DNA from: Lithospermum erythrorhizon
Lineage: Eukaryota; Streptophyta; Magnoliopsida; Boraginales; Boraginaceae
Assembly (NCBI GenBank): GCA_019722365.1
Contig: JADFUC010002431.1
Location: 806,001-870,000, forward strand
DNA: 64,000 bases
Reading direction: 5' to 3'
A program made the position numbers and the translations under genes. Position 1 is the stretch's first letter; each line of letters opens with the position of its first letter. Below the pieces are notes generated by a model, which saw only the letters and a list, made by a program, of their open reading frames with translations, was not told where the DNA came from and did no database searches. Shown piece by piece: positions 25,357 through 40,189 of this stretch.

Positions 25357-26900
25357 TAGTTAATTCCTATTGTAACTCCTAACTTTTAGATTTTTAGATA
25401 GGCTATGAATTTAAGAATTAATACAAGTTTTTTAATAAACTATTTATACTTTTATATATGTTTAGCATTAGTGATACGATAGTAGATTTCCTGCAATTAT
25501 GTTCTGGGGCCAGCAAGGCAGAAATGATTTATTTGTCCTAATTCTCCCTTCTAAAGTCATCCTCAATCGCAAATTATGTTGGTCCAATAACAATACATAC
25601 GTACAGGGTTAGTTTGTTATAGATGCAAATTCAAATTGGTTAGTTAGTGGAGGTAGAATAAAAGTAAGGACTATTTGTGTGTTTTTTGCCAAAAATGGAT
25701 GATTGGTCAATCTATTATGGATTTCATACGGAGTATTCCTATGCGCTAATAACATGTCAAAATATATATATATATATATATGCTCCAATAATCAATTATG
25801 ATTTCTTCAAATCATAAATGTGAAAAAAATTTATTGTTTTATGGTTTCCAATTTTTCTATCCTATTTACTTTTAGACATTCACCGGTTTTTCCTGTAAGT
25901 GCATATGCATTACTGAGTCACTAAATACGGTAAATATCATATTTAAAGTTGGGCAACAGAATTAAAAGAAGAAAACTATCATGTGTGAAAGATGGTTCGA
26001 CCAGAAATGTAACAATCAATTATGGGACATTTCAATTTTTACGGAAAATTATTGATATTACGGAGTATTAAAATTGTCCTTGGCATTTTGCACCAACTGA
26101 TAAAATTGTTTACGGACCTTTCCTTCATCCGTACGTAATTGTGTTATCTATTGCAACTTGCTTAATCTTGTAGAAAGATCAGTTGGCTTGTAAATTCGGT
26201 GACATATAGAATATGAATTTCATAAGCAAATTACTACCGTAAATTATAGTCGTATTAAGTAAAAAATTAAGAACATTAATTAGTTTCATAAATAATTCTT
26301 TTTGCTATAATATTAATTTTTGTAATTTATAATGCATATTAGTTTAATACTATGAGTTATTAGTATATAAAAGTTGTCTGATTTTTTTTATTGTGAATCA
26401 CAAAATCTATTAATTAAGAAAATGATCTAATGACATGATATACTTATTAGGGAGTACGTTTTATTATATATGCACCACAAATTAAAATAGTGTTAGAAAC
26501 GACTCTACGTAGGTGATCCGTAATTGAAACAAAATCTCACGTGCTAAGCCCATAATTTATTCTACATTCTATAATTAAGGACAGGTAATGGTTTGACAAA
26601 CGTTCACATGCTTCCTCAATCTTCATGTTCCTAAAACAATTTAAAGTATCCCATAAACATGGGTATCTTATCTGTGCCTCTGTTAATAATGCGATTCTGT
26701 CCATCTTTAATTAATTCCCTTTCTTATTCATTTCCATATTTTTATATTGTCACATCTAAATTATTTTGGCATACATTGAGTTAACTTCAATTCATTGGTC
26801 ACTAGTCATGTTCACTTATCAAAATTCACCTGGGATCGACTGCCTTTAAAATTAAGATCAGACATTGTAGCCACCAATCGATTTCGATAACTACAAAATG
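25357..26900. other. AT-rich intergenic DNA
   Basis: Short (TA)n run at about 25762-25781. No coding or RNA feature identified. Confidence 0.5.
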
Positions 26901-28000
26901 ACTTCATTTGATATTAATAATAATAATACTCTTTAGTCCATCATAGCGAAATTAACAACACACCCCTAAAACACATCATTAACATAAACATACATCAACC
27001 ATAATAATACAACCAAACAATACAACATGGGCCTATAGACACATCATAATAGTAGCATTGCCACACACGACCCCTCAATAGTAACATCCGAATTTAAAAC
27101 ATAACGGTGAACAATGGGGAGTAAGGACTGCCAGGACTTCCTACGCCACCACCGCCTCACTCTACGATCTTATTCCATAGTCAATAACGTAGCCTCGCCA
27201 AAGAACCTCAACGATCACCTTTAAAAAACTCAGCATAAAACGCCCACCCATGTAATAAGTATAAAATAAACTTAAATTTAATAAAAAATACCACGAATAG
27301 TATCCAACCACATATAATCATACTTATATATAAAGCAACATACGTATAAACATTAATAGCTATTCAATAAACAACTACTCCCTAAATTACATAATAACCT
27401 ATTATTCAACATCACTACGTAGATCAATATAACACTCAATATATTTATAACCATCAATAACGATAATCAAATATTCATTCAAATAAAACAATATCAAAAC
27501 GCCCATCCACACATCCATCTACCAACCACACATCCACCAATACACACATCTCTCTCAACACATATATATATTCAATCCCCCGACCAAGCAATTCCCACAA
27601 TACGCATATCACACCAAATCCTTCCGAAACACTCCTGGCTACTCCCTCAATATGCATATCACATCAAACCTCCCTTGGCCGAGGCTACCCCTCAATGTAT
27701 ATACTTCACCCAAATCAACCCGCAAAAGAATACACACCAATCACAAACCATACACAACCACACAAAGAACACAATCACACACACAACAATCGTGAAGATA
27801 ATCATAACAACTACAAATAATCTCTATAACATCAATCTCAATAACTCAATATACATTCCAATATAACCACGACAAAAACACATACAAATGTATAACTATA
27901 ATTTATATGAAAGGTCTCATAACGAGATTTGTACTACTTCGAGCAAAAAGCAACTAAAATATCTCTAGCTAGTCCATGGTTAGGCCTCTGCTCAACTCCT
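26900..28000. repeat. AC-rich, strand-asymmetric segment, probably retroelement-derived
   Basis: The plus strand is strikingly rich in A and C (runs such as acacaatcacacacacaaca). It contains the phrase AAACGCCCACCCAT (27238-27251), repeated with one change at 32993-33006 in another AC-rich block. Such composition is typical of an LTR lying in reverse orientation. No ends or coding remnant defined. Confidence 0.35.
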
Positions 28001-30819
28001 ATCCAAAGCAATTATATGCGTTATTTTACTTTCTGTTTAATAACCTCCCTTTTACATCTATTAAATCCCAAATAAAGATCAAATATAATCCAACAATCCC
28101 GGTATAATGATCCTAGTTCAAAATGTAGTAAAATGGTCCAACAAAAGTGCCCGAGTATTTTTATAGCATAAAAATATATATTTTCTCCATTTAAACTCCG
28201 ACATATTATTCTGTGATCTCATAATTCAAAATAAATATCAAGTCAACTTTAGAATTTCCATTTGTATATCATTTCACCATTTAACTTCTAAAATTTTATA
28301 ATAAACAAATAACTTCAAAATCAAACCTCACATAGATCAACTCCATATAACTATACTTTATTTTTAATTTTTTTTTTTTTATAATTTTTGGAACATATTT
28401 ACTATTTATTTCCCATTTCTTATATAAAAACTGAGATTAAATAGGAATAAAATCAAACACATACATAAATATAGCTATCTCTCAATGATATACTCCTAAA
28501 AATGTTCCAATATATTGGTCATAATAAAATATGATTTTAAATCTACCATAAACTACATAAAGATTCATTTTGTCCTAACTTTTCAAATTATAAAACAACA
28601 TAACATCATCTAGATGTTCTAAGACATGCGAAGAGAAGAGTTTAAGAGTTGTATCATATAAATCTTTTAGACGCTAGATGATAAGAGAACACTTAAAGCT
28701 CGAATCTAAGATGATAAACTCACAAAGAAAAAGAAAAAAAATGAAATAGCCGTGAGATGACGATGATGATAATTTCGCCAAGAGTGCCAGTATAAGGATT
28801 GTAAGATATTTCGTATTAGCTGATATATATGAGTAAAAGCCAGCCTCCTGCTTTAGTGAGATGACATTATTTCTCCACTTTATCATTAAATTTAAATTTA
28901 AACGATCCTAAATATATTATTATCCTCAGAATAAAGTACTACTCATTTAATACTAGTCTCTCAGATATCGATTTTATTCAAAGTATTTATACTATTCGGT
29001 CCCACCACCAAACGACATATTTAACATATTTTTAAAGGTTTAAACGTAACGGGTTATTTCACTTACAACCTCCTCCTTAATTTAATTCTCGATTTTTTAC
29101 TTTATGTGTATTATAAAATATTCTACCATGAAAAATATTTTGAGTTTGTTTTATAAATTTATGGCGAAGAAGATGACATATTAAGATTTAAATTACTTAA
29201 TACAAATATCAAGTATTACAAATAACTAATACAAAAATTCATAACTAAACATAATTAGAGTAAGCACAAGAAAGTATTGCCAACAAAAAATCGAACTTTA
29301 AAAACTTCATCATGAAGTTTCTGCAATGAGCATGCAAGATAATTATTTTAAAAAATTATAAAATTAATTTTGCCCATATTCATAATAGAGAAGAAATTAA
29401 CTTGTATGTAATAAGACATGTTACAATTCCTTATCCACAAAAGCCGAAAGTAAACATGCGTGTGAATTGCTTAATTTGGAACGTTCCAGTTAGGCTAAAA
29501 ATAATTACTGTGTAGTTAAGATAAACTTGACCGCGATTGGCATGTTTTATTTCGGCCAACCAATATAATTTAGGCTCAAATACATTGGATGTTAATGAGT
29601 TAATCTTCCAATAAAATATGGCCAATTATTGACCATAGTAAATGTATGCATGAGTTGATTAGAATAATCAGTGTTATTACGGCGTCTTCCAATTTGTATG
29701 GCTGAAAACTCCAAGTCTATATAAACTTGATTCAATTAACAAAATGCTATTTCACACAAAGTAATCTAAGTTTGTAATTCTCTGCATGTTGAAAGCCAAG
29801 TTTATAAAGTCTTATAATTAGTAACGTTGGTGAAAACAAAAATAAACTGTGGAGATGCCGTAAGTATTAGTCGCATTTTTGCTACTGTAAAATGTTTTTG
29901 GTCAGTTAAATCATGCTTATGTTTTATATATATTAGATAAACAGAGAGTATTTTTGAATCTTAGAATATAGTTTTCTTGTGTCAAATCTCTATCCCATTA
30001 GGATCCTAATGTTGGATTAAATTCTCATGAGAGGTGGCTATTTATTCTTCCTTAGTGGCATCTTATGGAAGGAATCATTAACAAATACAAAATTCAATTA
30101 AATACATTAAAATCTGTTTAGCTAGAATGCATATTTAGAAAAGCACCCTGGGTGGTTTGTCCCATCAGGTCTTAGCAGCCTGCTAACATGTTGGAACTGC
30201 CTCGAAACGACGCCCTGCCATAATTGGCCCCTATTTTAATATTTCCGCCAATATTTAACATTCTACTAAAGTTGAGCAAGTGGGTCAAAACAGCAATTTT
30301 GAGATTTTGCCCATTAAGTTCCTAATATTACACCAATTTCACACAATGAAAATACATCAATAAAAAACATTTCAATGGAAAAATACATTTCCAAAATTAG
30401 AAAACTTTAATGGGCCAATTCTCAATAATTGTATTTCGAATCTTAAAACTGCTTAATCGCGTGAAACAAAAATAAATATTAAAAACTGCTTTAATCACAA
30501 GAAATTAAATATTAAATTGAGACGTTTAAAATAGAACTAAATCAGAACGTACACTTTCAGAGATCATTTGTGTTACGTTGCCACTTACTAGGACTAATGT
30601 GCAACTTTACTATAGGACCAAACCATCAATTATCTCCATATTTAGACATCAACAAACCAAAATAATAAAGGAGAACCTAATTTACAGGAAGTGATTAAAA
30701 ACCCTTTCCTTTGTGTTTTTCATTTATTCTCTTACTTTGATTAATTATACATCATGTTTTTTATTAATTGTAGATAATGTTAATTTTCAAATTGGCAAAA
30801 TTGTTTTAGATACCCATAT

Positions 30820-30821
<2 letters not shown>
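28001..30821. other. Intergenic DNA; no gene recognised
   Basis: AT-rich, short chance frames only. A TATA-like element (TCTATATAAAC, 29716-29726) is followed by no recognisable coding sequence. Confidence 0.45.

Positions 30822-30872
<51 letters not shown>
30822..30872. repeat. (TA)n microsatellite, about 25 units
   Basis: Uninterrupted TA alternation, directly visible. Open frames through it (Tyr-Ile repeats) are artefacts. Confidence 0.97.
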
Positions 30873-30874
<2 letters not shown>

Positions 30875-31354
30875 TATATAATACATGATAAGATATTGTA
30901 TATCTCTTTGTCATTACAAATAATAAGGACAAAAAATACATCTCAAATAAGAGGTAGAGGTTTATCAATAGAAGTAACTAACAAATCTAAAACCAAAACT
31001 CAAAGAATCTCTTTATTCCATTGCAAAGATCCAGTCTCACTAACCTTGGTGATCAACGTGACATACCCACCAACTCTTCCTTAGGCTCATACCCCCACCC
31101 TCTCATCCATTCGCGACTCATCACTGGCTTCACATCTCCTTACCTGCGCAGATCTATTGGATGTCTTTTATATGACCACAATATCTCAATTTCTCCTCAA
31201 TTGGAGCAACCGCACCGGTATTTTCTCAAATTACTTCATTTTTAATTTTGTCTTTGCGTTTAACTCCACAAAACCCCTCCTCAACATTCTCATCTTTACA
31301 TCGATATTCGATACTTCGCTGACATTCACTTGTCACATTCCTCGATCCATCAGT

Positions 31355-32149
31355 TGAACTAAGATAGGCTGGGGATCTCATAAAATGTCAAATTAACAAT
31401 TTAGATCAGACAACCGATTTATACATCAAACTATAAAAAGTTCAATATATGTTAATTGTTAGATACCTAGTATTTAGGATTTATCGGTATTTATATTGTA
31501 AGCGTGATGGCTTACTAAGATCCTATTTCATAATCTATATCTTAAGATGATAATTTGTTAATACTTTCTAATATATTTCTATTGTCGATCCGTCTCCAAG
31601 AGGTCACACAAACAAGTAGTGAACCAACTAATAATAATATGTTGCACCTTCGGTTTAAAGCCGAAATGTTTAAATATTCTACTCTAAAAAATTGAATTTC
31701 TGGACATACGGAGGTCGGTTAAAGGAGAAGTGAATTTTAGGTTCAAGAGATTTTTTCTCCTTAAACTTCATCTGCTTCACTATATAAAGTTACTCCATAC
31801 TACCCCTTCACAATTATTTCGCTCTCACGAATTCCTAACTTCAAGCCATGCACTCCCTCTCCTCTCCTCACCATTCTCGCCGCCTTTGGAAGAGAAATAT
31901 TTTCCTTCCCATTTATTATTTCAAATTTCACTTAATCGCTTTAAGAGGAATACACTATGAGTTCGCAATTCTGGACATTCTCGAGATACCCTACTTTTAT
32001 ACGAGCTCATACGCTTCCGCCGCCATTAAATATTCCGTAAGAAAGGCAATAATTTGTAAATTGTGATTTATTATTTTGTATAATTCATAATATCTCGATT
32101 CGTGATCCGACATTAGAACTGTTGGGGAGTATTTAATATAAAAACACCA
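31355..32149 (+). repeat. Left LTR (about 795 bp)
   Basis: Shares with 44074-44827 the phrases caatttagatcaga, gacatacggaggtc, gattttttctcctt, taccccttcacaatta, gagctcatacgctt and a tail ending in aacacca. A TATA-like box (CTATATAAAG, about 31780) sits mid-LTR as expected for an LTR promoter. Confidence 0.7.
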
Positions 32150-32156
32150 AATAAAG

Positions 32157-32171
32157 TGGGCCCTCAGAGCT
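32157..32171 (+). other. Degenerate primer-binding site (initiator tRNA-Met type)
   Basis: Seven bases after the left LTR the text TGGGCCCTCAGAGCT resembles the plant tRNA-Met primer site TGGTATCAGAGC with a small insertion. Position and match support the element's orientation. Confidence 0.5.
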
Positions 32172-32479
32172 CAAAGTTACGTGATTACAATTATGTAAAA
32201 TAATACGTGGAAAAATGTTTTGGTATAATTACAGGATCGACGGTATGTTTAATTTGTGAGTAATTAATGGTGCTTTAGTTCTATAGAAGAGTTGCGTTAA
32301 TAAAATAATTAAATATTATTAATTATTAATTATTTTGAAATTTATTAATATGGAAAATTTTCGGCCATTATGCTTCATTTCCAGAATTTTTTCGAATTTT
32401 TCTAATTAATTTTTGTATCGCTATTAATCAAAACTAAAAAACTATCGATTTTGCTTCCGAATCGTGATAGAGTTTAAAG

Positions 32480-35400
32480 TTAAAAAGTGATGTCAAGCAT
32501 GCCACCGGTACCGACGCTACCTAACTCAAAGTGTCAATTGCTGACCTCGGCCAAACGAAGTCAACCCATCGACTGCACTCCATCAATTGGAACACTCCGA
32601 CCCACGACTGACCCGATCCGGATCGCCACTGACGATGCCTACCAGACAATCTCCGCCCCTCCTCGAGGTCGGGACTGGCCACCAACCCTCAGACATCAGA
32701 GTCACCAACGCATTGACAATAATAAAAAAACGTACCCCCTTTTACATCATAAATAAAACAATATAACGCAAGCGAATTTAAGAATAAGACAACAAATATC
32801 AAAATCATAATATAAAATACATCAAACAATTTGTTATACAACCTCGAGTCAATACACATCATATACAATGTAAACTTCAAGAAGCGTTATAAAAGTATGA
32901 TCAGTTTGTGTCTCTAAGCCACCATCGCCATCTCGGTACGCAAATTTACCAAGCACGATACCTGGCCATTCCGTTGAAACAACCCAGGTACGAAACGCCC
33001 GCCCATAATAAAAGTCGGCCAAAAGTTCTATGTTTAAAAAAATAAATAAATACGTAAGCTAATCACCGACGCATCTAATAAGAAAAAAATTCTCAGATTC
33101 CTCACCTATTTAATTATTATATACCCCAAGAGTATTATTTTATAAAAGTTACTTGCCGTAAAAATAAACTCTTCATCTGGGCTTCTAACTAACACCGACA
33201 TAACCTACACTACGTCAACAACTTACTCACAAAGATAATCTTAATTACAAAGAGTGATTTCTCTATCTCAAGTATCTTTACGTAAGCATACTAATTTCCA
33301 ATATAATATACACCTCAAACAATGGGTCAAACTTAAAACATTACATTCAACCTCTCATAACTCATGCATATACGATCAATCACTTATCTTTAGCCAGTTC
33401 ACTTTAAAGTACTAATTCCCCATTTCACAATCATACTCCTCCTCCTACGACAACTAATGCTCTATAAAGCATCTTCCAAATATATGGCCTCTTAATACGA
33501 CCGAAAGAAGAAGCATTCCTTGAATCCATAACCTAAGCATTTATCTCTTCCATTTTCCATTTGTATAATGGAACTTGGTTTACCTACAGACGTCGTATAG
33601 ATCTAAGATTATATTCTGAAGACATTTGAATCCATTTTTCCACCATATATATATATATAAAATATCATCAACATCGGATGTATTAGCATAAACTTCGCTT
33701 ATAATTGCATCTCTAATGTTCCTGTATTCCAAAGGTATCTCATCCATTAGCCACTTAAGATATATAGAAATACATCTAACAAAAAGACAAGAATGCCAGA
33801 AGGGCTACAACCGAAAAACAACACCGTGATCCTCAAAGAAAAAATAGTCACGGCTGCGTCGACGCTTAAAAAATGAAGTATAACTATCAGCATCAAGTAG
33901 CACAACAACAAGATTGTGAATACTATCAAGTCAAATAAGCGAAATAAAAATACATGGATGTGATTATCGGATAAAGTCATACAACATAATTCCACAATGT
34001 TTCTACATAACACATGAATATATAATGTAGGTCCAGTTACACACAATCACCCAAATGAAATCACAAGACCAACAACGCATCAAAAACTCTACTATCAAAC
34101 CTCCCATCTCCCTCATATCCCCACCTCAAAAAGATACCATCCTCTACATATATACCAACTGGCTCTACCCGGCAGGAATGGACAAATCATCAATCACCTC
34201 GCACTTATACCGCAAAGATAAGGCTTAAAAACCCACTTATACAACAAAAAAGTAGCACAATCGCACTATGGCCACAAAGCATAAGGCACAATCGCACAAA
34301 GTATAAGGCACACCGCAGACTATACCGTAGGCATAAAGGCCACTCCCGACAACGCATTAATGTTGTCGATCAAAAAGAGAACTATACTCCGCACTTACAC
34401 CGTAGTATAGGCCATGCCACTCCCCGTGACAACGCATTACGTTGTCGACAAAGAGAATCATACCCCTCGCATTTATACCGTAGAGTATAAAAGCCAAACC
34501 TCCGCACGCTATACCGTGAAAGATAGGCCACCCCGATAACGACACAAAGAAAGTCGATCAAAAAGAGTAGAATCATACCGCACGCTAGCAATCGTAGAGT
34601 ATGCGCCATACCTCGACAATGCACACAAAGAAAGTCGATCAAAGAGAATCATACCAAGACGCTATACCGTAGTAGTAGCTGGCCAGCTGCCACATATCCT
34701 CAAAGGAATGAGAGTCACCTAACTCCCTAAAGAGTCCCAATCAGAGGCCATCCCAATACTCAAGCTCAAATTCCAAAATCATATAACTCCATCTAACACC
34801 TTTCAATAACCAACTACTACTTCCAACAATGAAAGCATACAAATTAATACATCACACAATCGTAGAATCGTAATCAAGCAACCGCCAAGTTACATAAATA
34901 CCACAAGCGCCTCGAAGCAAAGCCACATAATACCATGCTGGGCCGCCATGCCATATAATGCAAATAAGTCGGGAGTTCAGCCATCGATTACTCCTCAAAC
35001 TAAATTTCAATGCCTGTATCAGAATCACATAATCATATTAGGCCTCGCCACATAATCGCATAACCATTACATGTATACCATTCCCCCGTAATCATATCAC
35101 AAGTGACATATACAATTCATTCACACATAATTATATTACAAAGACTGTACACCTCTTTACACATGATTATAATACAAGGACAGTACACCATTTGAGTATA
35201 CATAAAAATACATTTAGATAAGTACTTCACCTCCTCGCTTGGGCCTACCGTGAAAACCTTCACGAAGACAAATCAAGGCGTAATCAGCTTCTTTCCACGA
35301 TCAACGCCCCTAAACACAATCTAAAGTATAATCAAGACCTACTACTATATACCCAAGCGCTCTAGAAGATACATAACCAACTCTTAGGGGAAATTATCCT

Positions 35401-36480
35401 CTAAAACGGTATAACTTGACTCGATAAACCATTCCAATTATAATCCCATCTGACACAAACTAATCCCCCCGCTTAAATCATCTTATCACTTTCATTACAA
35501 ATGACTTATAAGTTATTCTAATTAATCATCAAGTCCATAATTAACAATCTATACTCCTAAATATCAATTATATCTCAACTTGAAAATACATTTCTTTTTC
35601 AACCTAATCAGCTTTTACCAGTTCTTTAAATCAATGAATAACAATTTATGGGCTGAAGGCCCCAAATTAAACTCCTCTACACATTTAAAAGTCTTATGAA
35701 ATATCACCCTTAAAAGTCAACTCAACCTACCTAGAAAAGCTCAATCCTCGATCTTTAACGTCCTCAAACGAGTTCTAAATCACTTGGTTCATCAAGCATA
35801 TATACGCTACGTAACCCATAACCAACTAAGATTTATCATAAAATTCAATTATGTAAAGTCAACCAAAAAAGTCAATTATCTCAAAACCCAAATATCCTTC
35901 TGAAAAGACTTAAATTTCTTACCTTAACCAAGAGAATTTACGGCTATAATAACATTCCAAACTGGCTTGAGTCTGGAAATGACAACTCGAAAAACTGCCT
36001 GGGAGATGATTTCTGTCTGAGTAAAAGCAGTAAGAAGATGATCCCCCAAATGATTAATGAAAAATATAGCTCGACTAGATATTTTAAAAAACCTGAAAGT
36101 CCTGCCTGGGCTTCTAAAGAATTCCTCCGCTATCGTACTTAAATCTCCAATTAAACTCGATTTCAGCATAAATTCTTCCACGGCAAACACATTAAATTAC
36201 GCTATTGGGAATGATTTGACATGTGTACTAAACCATGCTGCTTCGCGCCAACACTACGCCATCGGGCTGCCGAGTACGGTTGAAGCCGACGTCACGGAAT
36301 GGATGCCAAACGCTGAACGCCCGTCCATGTGTTCGGTTTCAGCCCGCCAGGCGTCAGTCAATACGGGTTTTCGGGCTCTTCCTCGTGACGCTTTCGAACC
36401 GTCCACTAGCTATTTAATCGATCGGGTCCAATTTCTGTACCATTAACGGCTAATCAGCCATTCGATTTAAACTTAAACTC
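32480..36480. repeat. AC-rich retroelement-like block, probably nested in the LTR element
   Basis: Higher C content on the plus strand than its surroundings, containing AAACGCCCGCCCAT (32993-33006) like the block at 27.2 kb, and the 34.3-34.7 kb tandem array. The right part (36196-36450) is GC-richer. No transposon protein recognised; the open frames here are short and unlike any family I know. Confidence 0.35.
34270..34680. repeat. Imperfect ~80-bp tandem array with near-palindromic cores
   Basis: Repeated phrases: (g)ctataccgtag-agtata, ggcca-ccccgacaacgca, gtcgatcaaagagaatcatac. Core copies start near 34347, 34428, 34533 and 34613. The first two are near-palindromes (cgacaacgcattaatgttgtcg at 34347-34368; gacaacgcattacgttgtcg). 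Later units carry cacaaagaaagtcgatc instead. Units have drifted, so the array is old. Confidence 0.75.
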
Positions 36481-39400
36481 ACATTTTTGCTAGAATCGAC
36501 GGTTAGAATCACCTTGGGAATTGTATTTTTATTTTAATTCCTTGTTCAAAAATTATTTTAATCTCAATTTATTTTAAATTTGTTACATTAAAATTGTCTC
36601 CTTAATAAGATTAGATTAAATCTATTTATTGGAACTAATTGAATCATTAATTAGACTAAATTCAATTGAATAGTTTAAAGTTTCAATTATAATATTTCTC
36701 GTGGAATCTGATTAATTTTAGAATTTGCCATCATTAGATAGTTAGAGTTTCAAATTATACATAATTCTAGAATTAATCATCATAAGCGTAAAAAATAGTA
36801 TTTAGAAAAATACTAATTATTTTAATATTAGATATTAACTTTAACACGTTATTAATATTAGATATTGATTATATATTTGATATTAAGTATTAATGTAACA
36901 TGTTATTACTATTTATACTAATAACACATTTTAATACAAGATATTAATATGATATTTGTTATTATTTAGATATTAACAAATGACTTTTATTATATAAAAA
37001 ACAATAAATAAATACTAGAATTGATTACTAGTGATTTCTGCACTTAGACAAATTAAAGAAGTTTATTTCATTTTGATTTACTATTCTCGGTTACAATACG
37101 TGGTGCCTACTTCATCCACGCTATGTACGTTATATGTAAAATTGATTTAAGTATTTGAGTACATAATATATAATATGATATATTTGATGGATGTCATGGA
37201 CTTTATGATATAATATTATATTATATAGATAATATGGCCTATAGATATTAATCTACCTAAGGTGTACCAATTTTATATTTATAGAAATGCATTAAAACTT
37301 GGAATAATTAATCGTACTTAGTTATAATTAATTAGATATCGATCCACTAAAGGATATCAACAAGAAAAATGATTTATGAACTCGAAATATAGTTTAAAAC
37401 ATTTTCACGCTAATATTTATATCACGATTTCAACTATATTGCTATATTTTCTCTGTTTTATCTGTTTGTATATAATTTGCTGCTTGATTGATATTGACAT
37501 GATCTAAAGAGTTGGGAAAAACCTTAATAAATAAGCGCTAATGTTATATCAAACATAAAAATGGAATAGGATCAATGCTTGCAATGCCTTGGGACCTACT
37601 ATATTTAGTTATGTTACATTTCGGGTTTCCATCCCGGCCAATGGTCTAAGCTTTTGTTCAAGAACCCAGCTTACGCTTTTCATTATGTATTTCCGCATCT
37701 GTAAAGATATTTGGCCTCGCTAACGGATTTCCAGTAATGTCGTATTTTGTCCGCTTTCGATATGTAAGAAGCCATTATAGCTCTAACCCTCAACTATTAG
37801 TAACGCAGTTAGCCATGATGGTCATAATTATGTGATTTTTATACTTTGCTGCATAGCTTAAATGAATGAAGTTGCTGTCAGCCCAATTTATGTTATGGTT
37901 CTCGTATACTTTGTAAAAGTTTGGAAATGTAAACACGAGTATGTTTCGTTTCTATTATCTAATTATAGAATATTATACTTATTATATTTAGATTTCAAGT
38001 TGTCCTTATGAATTTTGTAGTGTCAGAGTCCGCTATGAAAGTCCCTTTCCCTACAAATGTTTTTTCGCCCGACCTCGAAAAAGATATATGTTAAATGCCT
38101 TATCGCTGCTTACGAGTTAATATCGAGTACGTAATATCAACGAGCCGCACGCAAAAAGGATTCCGATTCTGTTGGAGCGCGATTGATAATTTAATGCAGC
38201 ATTTGATGCATCTTTAAGTCATGTGTCTGGCGGCATTCACTACGAGAATCATCTCAAGGTTAAGAATCGTGACGTAAGATCATGATCTCGACATGCTCAT
38301 TCGGGACTCTAAAACGCTGAAGTGCGGTTGTTAAAAAATGTCGTATATCCCGATCAAATACTTAAGGTCGAGAGAATCAAGAAATCAAGATAAATTTGTG
38401 ATTTCATCGAGCTGGCTCCGCAATTTAGAATCCCAATCTCCTCCAAATTGAGTTTCGGGGGCTTACCCTGGGCCAAGCATTCAATTTTACTATTAGAGGT
38501 ATTAAACGATAAGCAAAACAGTGTGCCTTCGCTTCGGGCTTCTCAGACGATGATCTCTCAAGGATAAGAAGAATTCCCCTCAGCAATTTTGTCATAAACC
38601 GCAAAGTGGAAATGCGAACAAAAGTGGCGTCGACAGATAATGCTGATTGCTAAAGAACTACTTCGTCATCAGAGGAAGTCTCAAGCAAGAGGACCTTCCA
38701 TCCGGCAAGAGATTTATCTTCGATCACAGACGCCTCAAAGGTACCTTCATGTTATAAATCGGTGGATTCTCTACTTCTCGGCCACCAATTTCTGTTGACA
38801 TTGTATGTAGTACTCACATTTTCCTCGAACGCTGGGGCAAATAGAAGACGCTTGCATGGAGTCGTGGATTCCTGGAGCAGAAACGTTACATCCGATTGTG
38901 AGTGACCTAAGTTTATCAAGCTTGCTAGACAAATATTCTTAACATATTGTCGAGTTAGCTTCCCCGCCGTGATTAAGAATGCCGCTTATTATTTATGCTT
39001 TGAACATAAACAATGTTTATGTTTTAAGATTTCAATCTTAAGCTCAATCGACTATTAATCTATATACGAAAATTGCAAACGATATTAAATTCCATTATTA
39101 CCGGGTTCTCTCAACCTCAACATGTATATCATAACACGTGATGCTCATAAAGAATTCAAGTAAGCTTGAATTGAAATCTAATCTCCTAAGGCAGTTATGA
39201 ATACTATAAAAAGTATAATTACACAAATAAAAGATCATATGATGGAATCTTTTAAAATCATATATTTATATACTTAAATAAACGTGAATAATACTTAGAA
39301 TTCATAAATGGACAATCAGCTAATAAAATTAAATATTTAGAATAAATTATTTATTAGAGTCATAAATAAGATTTATTAGGTCAATAAATAAATATAAGCA

Positions 39401-40180
39401 CTCTCAAGACATTTCAGAAAGTAATGCATTAAGAAACATAAATGTATATGTTTACTAATTTACTATCGTATTTTAGAAATACAATAAGTACATTTGAATA
39501 ATTCAAATGAATGAGAGTTGACTTAAGCAAACATTTAATATTCTTTAAAAAATATTAAGGAAGTATGTTACTAGATGAACTAGATTCATCTAATAAGATA
39601 GGATTACATATTCTCTCGAGGTTAAATTTTAAAACTATCAATGTAAGGGCCAACCAATCAACATCAAGAATATCAAGCATTAGACGTGATTGTCTCCAGA
39701 ATAGTCAAATTCAAGATCTTATGTAAAAACTTTCACCCAACTCAAATAGTTGACAAAAACATAAGACTTCAACTCTGTCGTTACCACAATGGTAAATCCG
39801 TATAAAAAGTATTTTAAGGATATAGTCATGAACAACAAATCTATGACGATTTATGATTTTGTACGTATCTGTAGATTGTTTAATATTTCAAATACATATT
39901 TGATATTAATGATTTACTCTAAGATAACTAGTTACTCAATGAATAAATAACTATCATAACACAAATGATTAATAGAGTGGAAATATCCATGTTAATTCAT
40001 CCAACTCAAGGTGATTCTGTAATTCTAGAAATTCTTATTAATCATAAATATTTCTAGACTATCCTATCTATAAAGAAGTTTCATATACGTAAGTTAATGA
40101 ACATTTTAAATAGTTTGAATCATTAATGGAAACTAGTATTCTTTGTGATAGACAGCATGTCAAATGGTAGCTACTTAACA
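36481..40180. other. Interior of the LTR element or intergenic; no gene recognised
   Basis: Mostly AT-rich. 37.6-38.9 kb is less AT-rich and has coding-like composition but no continuous frame or recognisable family. Confidence 0.35.
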
Positions 40181-40189
40181 TACGTGTTT

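Noticed and set aside
30713..31084. Open frames through the TA repeat (Tyr-Ile runs)
   Set aside because: The reading frame exists only because the dinucleotide repeat has no stops.
33747..34046. Hydrophobic 99-aa minus-strand frame
   Set aside because: Lies in transposon-derived DNA with reverse-strand T/G bias, which yields spurious hydrophobic peptides; no family recognised.
34270..34680. CRISPR-like array
   Set aside because: Repeats are contiguous and diverged with no unique spacers, and this is a plant nuclear genome.
36057..36446. 129-aa plus-strand frame in a GC-richer patch
   Set aside because: No recognisable motif and no neighbouring exons; treated as retroelement-derived.
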